Assembly: GCA_001600415.1 (NCBI GenBank)
Contig: BCJX01000012.1
Span: forward strand, 1-64,000
Direction of reading: 5' to 3'
DNA from: Pascua guehoae
Lineage: Eukaryota > Basidiomycota > Tremellomycetes > Trichosporonales > Trichosporonaceae
Length of the DNA stretch: 64,000 nt
The position numbers were made by a program, and so were the translations under genes. The first letter of the stretch is position 1; each line of letters starts with the position of its first letter. Positions 1-9,649 of the stretch are shown here, piece after piece. The notes beneath the pieces are model-generated. The model had not been told where the DNA came from. It did not search any database and saw only the letters and a list, made by a program, of their open reading frames with translations.

Positions 1-194
1 GGTTTGCACGGGCGCCCTCGATCCCCCCCCCCCCCCTCCCCGTCTCAAGCCTACCCCGGATCTGGGACGGCACGCCAGCCCCACGTACCCTGAGGTTCGA
101 GCGCCCGACACGACCCAGCCCCATTCCGAGACGGCGTCGCCAGCGGGGTGTACCCGCGTCCCTCCCCCTCCCCCCCCCCAACCCCCTACCCACC

Positions 195-341
195 ATGTTC
201 ATCCAAGACTCGTTTGGGGTGGTCACGGCGTGGCTTGTCATCGAGGCGTGTCCGGCTCTCGCGACGCAGGGGTGGTACATTGGCTTTGTGCTTCATACCT
301 ACCTCCTCGTCGTGTGGGGTCTCGACTTGATGCCTCTGTGA
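195..341 (+). CDS. Possible 3' end of a truncated membrane-protein gene, or short ORF
   Basis: A 48-codon open frame starts with ATG just after a C-rich tract and ends with TGA. The peptide is hydrophobic in its second half (around GWYIGFVLHTYLLVVWGLD) and could be a terminal membrane helix with a short tail. I do not recognise a family. Because the window starts close by, this may be the last exon of a gene whose body lies to the left, in which case the ATG is internal. It could also be chance. Codon use resembles the real genes (many C-ending codons), which is the only reason to list it. Confidence 0.25.
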   Translation: MFIQDSFGVVTAWLVIEACPALATQGWYIGFVLHTYLLVVWGLDLMPL

Positions 342-647
342 TGTGATTGTGCAGTTAGGGTGCGTTTTGGTTTGGGTTCGTCGCCTGTTGTGTGTGCTGA
401 CTTTGCCAGTGATTATATTATGTATCTGCATGAATGAACTCTATGCCGTCTAGTGCCACACGCCATCGGCCTACGCCACCTATACGCCTACACGGCCACA
501 GGAACACTTGTTGGCCTGCCCTCGTCCACCCCTGTACACCTAACACCTGTCCACCTGTCCACGTGTCCACATGTCCACCTGTCCACCGCCACACCTAGAC
601 TCAACTCCTACCCACCTGCCACCTCCTCCACAACTCCTCCACACCCA
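342..647. other. Gap without a supported gene
   Basis: Non-coding stretch between the possible left-edge ORF and the 3' end of the ZUP1-like gene. From about 525 to 640 it is rich in short repeats of a cacctgtccac-type unit. No RNA gene or conserved ORF was seen. Confidence 0.5.
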
Positions 648-2755
648 CTACACATCCACACGCACAGCCACGGTCGGCGCCGTCCTGCGCGCCTCGCGCT
701 CGTCGGCGCCGAGCAGCCCAGGCCCAAGAGTCAGGACCTGGTACTGATTGTGCGAGCTCCAGCGCGTGAGGTTTACGCGGAAGACTGATATGGCCCCGAG
801 TGCGCCACCTTGACTTTTGGCGGGGGTGAGGCGGCGTTTCTTCTTGCGCACCCAGCCGCCGGGGCCGACCTCGTCGTCGTCGCTCGGCAGCGCCGCCGAG
901 GCGCCTTCACGGGGAGCAGACGCAGTCGACGTTGATGCCAGGGTCTGCTTTGCCGCAAAGGGCAGCATTGTCTGGCCGCCGCCGACGCCGCGGGCTTGGC
1001 GAACGGCCTCGATGCCCGCTTCCCGGAGGTCCTTTGGCACCGTCCTAATGTCAGATACCTGTAAACGGGGGAGACGCACCTGGCGGGATCAAAGATGAGC
1101 AGCTGCATCTCACCGCGCGGCGTCTTCTCGTATCCGACGACGGTTCGCGAGTGGCCAGCGTGCTGGAGGATGATGGGCAGGCGGTGCGAGATTCGTACTC
1201 GATCGTCACCACTGTCGTCGTCGACACCGTCGTCCTGCGAGTCAGCTGCACCCCCCTTGGACCTTGGACGGAGAGACGCACGAAATACTGCTTCACCCAG
1301 CGTTCGAGAATCTTGTACGTTGGCTCGTCTGGATTTTCGTTCCGATCCGCGGGCTTGCGAAAGTCGTCTGTGGGTGAGTATAGTATAGTGGGGTTGGAGA
1401 CGTACACAGAGTAGAACGGACGCCCATGTGGGACAGCATGGCATGGAGGTCTGCCCGTCAGTCGTGGCATGTGGCATCAGTGAGCTCGTGACAACTTACC
1501 ACTGGTTCCGACCCACTTGCTCGTGCCCACCACCTTACCCTTGAACTGGTCGCGTCCCTCGGCGTCAAACCCGGCCTTCCACGCCTCCTCAATCCACGCC
1601 TGGATCGCACGCACGCCGGGATCCTGCCGGTCCTTGAATACGGGCCGGAACGTCCCCTCGTCCGTCTCGAGAAGCCCCGCAATCCCCATCAGCATGTTGC
1701 GGTACCCGCACCCCCACGCTGTTAATAGTCAGTCGTTGTTATTGCCATTTCCCCGGCCCCTCGTAAGGGGCCAAAGCTAACGCACTGCCGTCAAAGCCCC
1801 ATGTGCCCTTGATGTGCGTGCCGCCACGTGCCAGCACTGCGGAACGCGTGTCCCCCTGTTCCACACTGCGCACCAGTGTCCGGTAAAGGACAGGAATGAG
1901 GCCTGAGGTCAGTATCGGGACTCGGACATGCACGACACTGGTCAAGACAAGCTCACCGGGGGAGAAGTTGGCAGGGACGCTGCCGGCGAGTACACTGCCT
2001 GTGACTGGGTCCCACCTGCTGTTAGCTGGGCCAAAGCAAACTGTGCACCATGGGTCCACAAACCCCAGCACATGTGGTCCGAGTGGAACACTGGCTTGTC
2101 GAGTGAACCTCGCCGAGCACTGCGTTGTCGAGTCAACCTCGCCAGCACCACTCACCAGCGGTCCCCTTTGGCCGCCTTGTCGCCCCCGCCCGCACGTCCT
2201 GCAAACGCGGCGCCGTCCCACTGCCCGTCCGCCCTGCTGGCATGCTTGCGGCCGTGCTGGTTGGCGTGGTCGCCGTCCCCGTCATTGTCAGAGTACATGT
2301 CAAAGTCGTCGTCGTCGGGTCCAAACTCTGGCTGCGGCGCACCGTCTGGGATCTAGTTAGAGCACGAGCGTTGGGGTGAACGATACACTTACCGAGGCAT
2401 GCACCTACGTGTGCGTTGCGGGCCACGCCGCTGAGGGCCGAGAGGTCCTTGCCGCAGACGAAGCAGAGTGTATCCTCCTGTGGGACGTTGTTCACGCTGG
2501 TATCAACGCTCCCGCTCGACGCTGCCCCGTGGCACCTGGTGGCCGTTGTACGTGGCTTACTCACTCGCCGTCATCGATTTCACCACTTGGTCTGTGCGAT
2601 GGCCCGCCTGGTGATCCCTCTCCACGTTGACCGGCATTGGAAGCCGTGCCATTGTCGGGAAGTGGGGGCTGCTCCTCAAAGTGGGCGTTTACGTGGTGGG
2701 CAAAGGCGGCGTCGTCGGCGTCAATGTCTGCGTTGCAGACGGGGCAGACGGGCAT
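648..2755 (-). CDS. ZUP1: ZUP1/ZUFSP-like cysteine peptidase (family C78), putative K63-ubiquitin deubiquitinase
   Basis: Ten exons: 2565-2755, 2393-2535, 2156-2345, 1957-2018, 1786-1902, 1500-1718, 1406-1450, 1282-1367, 1080-1234 and 648-1044, giving 534 residues. The N-terminus has a C2H2-type finger (CPVCNADIDADD..HVNAHF) and a second finger (LCFVCGKDL..HVGACL). The C78 peptidase core follows: NFSPGLIPVL leads to the active-site block WGCGYRN (Cys about 238), then KWVGTS, and HAGHSRTVVGYE (His about 379) with LLIFDP (Asp about 400). The 21-residue His-to-Asp spacing matches human ZUP1. The C-terminal HNQYQVLTLGPG block is also family-typical. The family cleaves K63-linked ubiquitin chains and is tied to genome maintenance; that role is transferred from homologues. 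The first intron (29 nt) and last intron (35 nt) are very short and their borders are the least certain. Confidence 0.88.
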
Positions 2756-3003
2756 CGTGCTTTTGGATGAAATAGTTAGGAAATGCTGTAACAACAAAGT
2801 GTGGGGCACCGAAAAATGGCCTCATCGATCGCGGGTGACAAATTGGGACAAGACAACCCAACGCAATCTGATGCCGCCCGCCGCGCCACTGGCCACTGAC
2901 CACTCAGGACACACACCACCACCCACACCCACACCCACACCACTCGAACTCGATTACTCGTCTCGCCGGCTCCCATTGCAACAAATTCCACCCTTGCACC
3001 ACC

Positions 3004-4123
3004 ATGTCCGACAACCCCACAGGCATCGAGGACTCGCTCGCGGTACGTTGCATGTGTGCCTGTGAAACGGTGGTTTTTTACTGACACGGCCCAGTCTGCG
3101 TTCAACAGCTCGTTTGCGATGCCGGCCGTTGCGCCGCGCGAGTCGTCGCCCGCCGAGCCGGCTGCCGAGCCAGCTGCCGAGCCAGCTGAGGCCGCGGGCG
3201 ACGAGGCAAGTGCTGGCGGCGCGGGCGAAGTCGACTGGAAGCCAGAATACGAGGCCAACCTGGCGTCGTGGCGCGAGGAGGCGGATGTTGCGCGTGAAAA
3301 GGCGGCTGCGACGCGTGCTGCCATCGAGGCCGAGCACGCTGCGGCGGCCAAGGCCAAGGCGGACGCGGAAAAGGCCGCGGCACAGGCGGCAAAGGACGAG
3401 CAGGCGCGCAAGGAGCGCGAGGTGCGCCTTGCGGCCGCGTTGGCCGACGAGGCGCCGGCCACGGGGCCGATCCACAAGCGCCCCGTCGGTCCCCCAACGT
3501 CATATGCGGCGGCGGCGGCGGCGGGCTCGGCACCAGGGGCGGGCGACGAGCGCAATGCGCGCGTGCGCGAGGCGTGGGAGCTCGTCAAGGACAAGAGCAA
3601 CACGGACGCCGACGCCGAAGCCGACGCAGAGGCAGAGGCAGAGACCACACCCGCGCCGTCACCGTCGGCGCCCGCGTCGGCCTCGGCGTGGGAGGAGATT
3701 AGCGCACCCCACAGCTCGGTCGAGGACATTTCGTCGTCGGCGCCCACCTCGAGCCCCAAGGCGGGCACCACGAGCAGCAAGGTCGAAAAGGCCGAAAAGG
3801 TCATTGCGGATCTGATCCCCCCCGGAGCGCCGGCAACGCACCCGGCCGCAGACGCAGCCAGCCTTGCGCCCTCCCTCACGCTGTCGTTCTTTACGGCACC
3901 AAAGAGCATTACCGTCCGCCGCGTCCTCGCCGCGCTCGGCATCAACCTCGTCCTCCCATTCATCAACGGTATCATGCTCGGTCTCGGCGAGGTGACCGCC
4001 CGCGAGGCCGTGCGCGTCGGCCGCCTCTGGTGGCGCGGCGAGCGTGCCGTCGCAGGCGTCTGGCGCAGGAAGGACGGCAGCGGTACCGCCGGCGTCGGCC
4101 TCAGCGGTGGCGCCGGCTTCTAG
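3004..4123 (+). CDS. MIM1: MIM1/TOM13-family mitochondrial outer-membrane import protein with long N-terminal extension
   Basis: Two exons (3004-3042 and 3095-4123) give 355 residues. The intron has a ctgac branch site and rejoins MSDNPTGIEDSLA to SAFNSSFAMPAV. The only recognisable domain is near the C-terminus (about 290-335): ALGINLVLPFINGIMLGLGE followed by an Arg-rich end, the hallmark helix of Mim1/Tom13, which inserts alpha-helical proteins into the mitochondrial outer membrane. Most of the chain is an Ala/Glu/Lys-rich region, probably coiled coil (about 65-130), then an acidic and Ser/Pro/Ala-rich linker. Yeast Mim1 is only about 110 residues, so the 280-residue extension is unusual. 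The assignment rests on the helix motif. The 5' ends of this gene and the ZUP1-like gene face each other across about 250 bp. Confidence 0.78.
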
Positions 4124-4137
4124 TGCGCGTACGCAAG

Positions 4138-4234
4138 TGAGCGTCAGCGAGCGGGCGAGAGCGTGCGTGAGCGAGCGGGCGAGAGCGTGTGTGAGCGAGT
4201 GGGCGAGAGCGTGTGTGAGCGAGTGTGCGCGAGC
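4138..4234. repeat. Tandem minisatellite, about 24-bp unit
   Basis: About four imperfect copies of a unit of the type gagcgagcgggcgagagcgt lie directly after the MIM1 stop codon, probably in its 3' untranslated region. Copies differ by single-base changes. Confidence 0.8.
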
Positions 4235-5385
4235 GTGCTCAACCCGAGAGGCTAGCCGTATCTCCCACCTCTGCTCGTGTTGCAGCGCAGAAGCGCGCTT
4301 TCCGTTGCCCGCATTGCCCGTCTCCTCGTCGTGCTCAACGCGCCCCGTGTACCCGCTGCCCGTGTTGCCCATCTCCATCGCCCATCCAACCTAGGCCATC
4401 CCAATCCCAATCCCAATGCCCACCACCATCGCCACCCATCGTCCCCACTTTGCCCATGTCACGTGCTCACGGGAACGTGGACCTGTGGGACCTTGCCATA
4501 GCCACCAGCTGTATAGAACACATGCACGACGTCACACGCAACAGGTGACCACAGGCTGGCGGTGTGGGCGCCAAGCGACAATGCGCATGCGGACTCGGAC
4601 TGTGCGAGGAGCATTGGCGTGGTCTGAAGTCAGCAGTGTGGGAAACTCACTGCACACGTTGGATCAGGCGAGTAGATGTCTGCGGGCGCCCTTGTGGGGC
4701 GTCGCTGGCAACGGCGTTGGCATGGCTGCCCGACATGCATACAGCGCAGCATTGGCGTAGGCGGTGGCGGGAAACAACAAGGTCATGTGACTCGGTCCAC
4801 AAAGTGGCATTCCGAATGCCCCCAGCACCAAGTGCCCTTCCGAATCCCCCCCCATACCACCACACAGAAGCATCCCGAGATCCACACACTAGGCGTCGGC
4901 GCCAAACCATACTCGCCGCATCCCAGTGGTACGCCGCGGACAAAGTTCAGACGCACACTAGCGGGCGCAACCATGTAGCTACCGTAGTCCGGCGTCTGCG
5001 TGCAGCTGCGTCTGGCCCAGGTTTGGAGGCGTGGAGGCGTACCCCAGGTCGAGGTGGGGGCAAACGCAAACGTCAAACGGTGTCTTGTGTTCCTTGGCCC
5101 TTTGTTGCTGTTCATGCTTGCAGGGCTGTGCGCATGAAGCAAGGGCGGGACAGCGGAGCGAGAGACGCAGAGTCTGCGGCACGGGCCGGCGACTAGAAGG
5201 CGTGCTGTGCGTGTTCCCCGTGTTCCGTGTTCCGTGTTCCGTCCAAGGTACGGCACAGAAAGGTTCATTCGCCGGCGCGCTTCCATGTGACGGATGCTGG
5301 TGCACTGCCCCACTAACTTTTGTGTTTCCGACCCCCGACTTGGAATGCTCGTTTGGCACGGGTCGCGGTCGCTGTCGAGGTGACG

Positions 5386-5530
5386 GTCGTAGGCGTGGGC
5401 AGAGTCGTAGGCATAGTCGCACGCAGAGTCGCGGGCAAGGTCGCAGGTAAAGTCGCAGGTAAAGTCCCAGTCGCAGGCCGAGTCCCAGTCCCAGTCCCAG
5501 TCCAGTCCCAGTCCCAGTCCCAGTCCACTC
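5386..5530. repeat. Degenerate 12-bp then 6-bp tandem repeat
   Basis: Degenerate copies of a gtcgcaggtaaa-like 12-mer pass into a run of the 6-mer cagtcc (5475-5525). The read-through in some frames is low-complexity (Thr/Gly or Pro/Val) and is not taken as coding. Confidence 0.75.
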
Positions 5531-6243
5531 CCAGCCGCACTCCCACTCCCCCGTACCTAATACCCTCCGACCCCCCCGGCGACTGGTATTCCAGTCATCC
5601 ACCTTGACAACCATGACAGAAAGATGACACCCGTGTCAGATCAGTCGCCGCACCCCGCCCCGCGATGGCTTGCGCCGTGGCACGGCAGCGACAAGAACGG
5701 CCGGGCGGTGCCGGGTCGGCCAGGGGGCATTACACGCTCCCCGCACTGGCACTCGTTCGCCTCAACGGTATGCAGGCCGAGGAGCCCGGGTGGGGTGTAC
5801 CGGTGTACTGGTGTGGTACCCGCATCTGCCCCATTCTCGGATCGGCGACCGAGACCACGGGCATCTACCGCTTTCTCGGATCGACAGAGACCACGGGCAT
5901 ACACGAGCATCCGGACCCCGCACGTCACCGAGCTGTTCGTAAGTCTAGTGGTCAGGGTGAGTGGCACGTAAGTGGGGACGCGGGGTAGGTCCGCATTTCC
6001 TGCTCTGGATGCGTCTGTTCGGATTGCAAGACACGAGCCGCGTACGGGTCTTGGAATGGAGCAGTTCGTATCCTTGAGGCTGCATCGCCTCATGGAGGCT
6101 CGGTGAGCTAGGAGCAGAGTGCAGAGTGGCCGAAATGGGTTCTGGCGTCCTTGCTTCCTGTTGTGTTGGAAGGCGGTGCGAGTGCCGATGTCGAGGCAGG
6201 CATCCCCCAATCGAGGCGAGCTAGGCCTGCCTACAGTCGACAA

Positions 6244-6350
6244 CTTGCTTGCCTTCAACTTGCTTCGGCAACTTGCTTGCTTGCGACGTGCTTGCTTGCG
6301 ACTTGCTTGCTTGTGACTTGCTTCCTTGCGACTTGCTTCCTTGCTTCCTC
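6244..6350. repeat. CTTG-based tandem repeat
   Basis: Repeats of cttgcttgcgacttg and close variants. A similar CTTG array occurs in an OMA1 intron near 52.6 kb. Confidence 0.75.
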
Positions 6351-6854
6351 ACGTGCTGCCAGCCGTCTACACTACCGCAGTGGTACGCCCTGATCCGAAA
6401 CTGGTCCGTCCCGCTGTGAGACAAGTCACGCCGTGATCTGCACCACCTAGCGATATCAGTATCCCGCCGAGACATTGTGGCCGGCAGGAGTGCGACTACG
6501 GCGATAGACGAGTATCGGCCATCCCCTAGCGCCTCTCGCTGCTGTTACTCGTTTGAGAAGCGTGACCATGTCAGGTATCAATCAGGAGAGTTTAGACATT
6601 TTTTTTTTCTAGCAGGGCGCCACGGTGAGCTAGATCCATGATCCAAGATCCAAGATGCACAGAACCACATCCACAAGTCCACAGGTCGAAAGTGCAGGTC
6701 CTGGGGCAGACGGGGTAGGCAGACCCAAGTAGGCTGGCGGGGTTCCCCTGGGCGCCTTGCTAGCCGTTTCATGTGGCCACGACCCCAGCCACAGTGGCGG
6801 GTAGCAGGTGGCAGCTGGGGGCAGCCTAGTGTGTTGGTACTACGGGTAAGTAGG

Positions 6855-6975
6855 CTGTGCGGTGTTGTGCTGTGCTGTGTTGTGCTGTGCTGCGTTGTGT
6901 TGTGGCCTTGAGCATTGTGGGGTTGGAGCGGGGTTGGGGTGGGGTTGGGGTGGGGTTGGGGTGGGGTTGGGTTGA
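6855..6975. repeat. TGTGCTG repeat followed by GGTTGGGGTGGG repeat
   Basis: Two adjoining short tandem arrays. The first is built of tgtgctg/tgttgtg units. The second has about five copies of a G-rich 12-mer (6917-6973), which on this strand could form a G-quadruplex. Confidence 0.75.
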
Positions 6976-7754
6976 AGATGGGCTTGCGAGGCGGTGAATG
7001 CTGCGTTGTAGCCACAGCTCTGGAGGTCGTCGGCATGTGGCAGCTCGACCCCGTTACCGTTTGTTCTCGTCGTTTGTCGTCCTGCACGTATGGTTACACG
7101 CAGCCGGCCTGTATCGTTCTCGTCGTGCATGTGGGCATCGAGCTCGTGCAATACCCACGTCTCACTTGACCAATATCGCTGCATGATTTCTAGGTGAATT
7201 GTTTACTTTACCACAGCCACCTTGGCCTCGCGCTCGTCAGCCCAAAGAAGCACCCCGATCAACGCTACCATACCCCAGCCGGGGGGGCTGCACTAAAATG
7301 AGAGACAAATGTACCACCACCCATCCATGCCCAGAACACCCTCCGGGCCGGGCTGCTCTCCAGACGACCGCGGTATATGCTTAATAGCCTCGGCTGTTTG
7401 AATTTTTATCCCTTTTTTCCTTTTTTTCTCTTGTCCTTTTGTCCTTTTTCCTTTTCCCTTTTCCAATCCACGATATGTACTGTACACTGCCGTGCCATAC
7501 CATGCCGTGCCATGCCACGCCACGCCACGCCACGCACAGTCACTAACGGGAGCCAGAGGAACGTGCCCAAGGCAGCCCGCACCCCCCACCGCGGCCCGAC
7601 CCCAACCCAGGTCGATCCGCGCACACGATCGTCTCGATGCCGTCACGCGCAATAAGAACAAAAGTGCGTTTGACATTTCTACTAGGGCCGGGGTCGGGAC
7701 GGAATTCGGAAATCCAAGCCAAGCCACATTGCTGCCAGCCGCGTGTGGCTCGGG

Positions 7755-7818
7755 GGTGTGACTAAATTGTGTCGGGGGGACAATGTGAGGGTGTGACTAA
7801 ATTGTGTCGGGGGACAAA
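7755..7818. repeat. Direct repeat of about 30 bp in tandem
   Basis: Two nearly identical copies of gtgtgactaaattgtgtcgg followed by a G-run and acaa, about 35 bp apart start to start. Confidence 0.75.
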
Positions 7819-9400
7819 GCCAGATTGTGTGGTAAGGGGGCGTCGCGATGCTGGCACGGCACAGCGGTACAGGCACTAGGCGTCGTCTGTGATCGTGGCC
7901 TGGGGTGTAAGAGGTGGGGAGCGCGAGGCAGGATGTAACGTGGCTAGGACATGACATGGACACGCCATGGCGGCGCCATGGCGCTACCGTGGTACGTCGT
8001 CTTCCCCATCGCGCCATTCTCATTTGCTCGACTGGCGGCGGGCAGTAATGGCCGCGCGGTCGTCGGCCTGTTGTCCTGTTGTCGTGCGGGGATATCAAAG
8101 AAGCCGCCCAGACTCCAGAGGACGTGTCCGCACGGGCCATTCTAGCGCGGCACTATCGTGGTAGGTGGGAGGAACGGCGAGGGTGTAGATTAGGACTAGT
8201 GTGCGGTGGCGGTTCGGGATCAGGTGCGTGTCTACCCCGCAGGGCATTTCTGACTACTGCCGGCCGCCGGAATGGTGGCCTTCGGCTTGGGCGGCAGCGG
8301 ATATGGAGATACGAGATCCCGAGGCTAAGTGCCAGCCAAGGCATGGTTGGAGCATGGCATTCGGAAAGCAACAGAAAATAATAAAAAATCTTAGTCGACA
8401 AACCAACCGTTTCTGTTGTTTTTAAAATAATGGCATGGTTGTCTAGTCGCCCCACGTCGCACTTGTCCGCCCAGTGTTAGCTCCGGAGTGGGCGGCCCGG
8501 CGGGGCCGTTAGCCTTCGGTGATCCATTCCGCGCTCCAGTGGCTGGTACACACGGTGATGGCGGACTGGGGGGTGCTAGCACGTTTAATACCCACTTGGG
8601 CAGATCTGTCTCTCGGAATGCTAGAACGTTAGTGAGGGGATTTTTTTTACCTAGACGCTAGCCCCGCGCTAGTGCACGGCGGGGTGGTAGTGCAAAGGGG
8701 GCATTCTATCATATTCTCAGCTGATCCTCTGATAAAGTACACTTTGTCGCCCGTGGGGTTGGTGATCTGCAACGACCGATCGGCTGATCATGGCGGCACC
8801 CAAAGGCCGCTAGTTTGCTCGTCCACTACAGTAGAGCATGTTGCAAAACGTACGGTATGGTACGGCTGTTATACCTGTCCCTTTGCGTCTTGGAATATTC
8901 AACTTGCCGCACGATCTCACGTCCAGAGTGTCACGCAGGTGGGTGTACAGATGTACAGATGTATGTGGTGGATACTGTGTGTACGGCAGCGTCCCATGAC
9001 CTGCTCCAAGCGCTCCGGCGAGCCGAACAAGGGATCGTCAGGGGGGGTCGGCAAATGGGTCAAAATGGTCAGGTCAGTTTCGTGGTCACCTGCCAAAACA
9101 CGTCGGCCGCACAACAAAAGTGTCAAGTGCCACACACAGTGTGCTTTCCCACTTGGCGTTAGACTACTGTGACAAGCAACAGTACTGTAGTTAATATCTG
9201 CTTGGGAACGACTGGCTCGCCACTAGATTGTTTCCAACAGATTCATGCGTGTATACGTGTATCAATCGTCACTCTTAGCTTGGTATGGCGTGACTATGCA
9301 AAGACAAATAAATACAGTTTGCCTTGGCCAAACATCAATCTTGCATCATGACGTACAGTCGCTCCGCATGCGGCTCGAGCGCGCAGACATCATCTTGACC

Positions 9401-9420
9401 AGAGAGAGAGAGAGAGAGAG
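9401..9420. repeat. (AG)10 dinucleotide repeat
   Basis: Uninterrupted AG dinucleotides, a simple microsatellite in the non-coding region downstream of the HSF-type gene. Confidence 0.95.
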
Positions 9421-9649
9421 ATGCAGAGGCGCAAAAATGCCAAGGGGGGTATGGTGTTGGTATCGGCAAAGCAGGGCAGCAACTAGGGTGTTCAATGTGT
9501 AGGCTGGTATGGCGTAGATGGGTCTTGAGGGTATGACGTGTGTAGGGGTGGGTGGTGTGGAAGCGACACCAAGGCCAAAGCACCGGTTGTCCCAGTGAAT
9601 AAGACTTGTTGCGCGTGGGATATCAAGTGTCGCGCTGGTAGCTGCGATT

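Larger units (their letters stand above)
4235..9649. other. 5.4-kb gene-free region between convergent genes, rich in short repeats
   Basis: This lies between the 3' ends of MIM1 (+) and the HSF-type gene (-). Open frames here are short, overlap on both strands and show no recognisable domain or splice pattern. Several simple tandem repeats (listed separately) sit in it. A roughly 28-base near-duplicate (ttctcggatcg..gagaccacgggcat) occurs at 5834 and 5873. I see no tRNA, rRNA or transposon coding remnant. Confidence 0.55.

Noticed and set aside
2776..3975. 399-codon ORF on the minus strand opposite MIM1
   Set aside because: It is the reverse of the Ala-rich MIM1 coding sequence; GC-rich codons leave the opposite strand open. 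The translation is Ser/Ala-rich without any domain.
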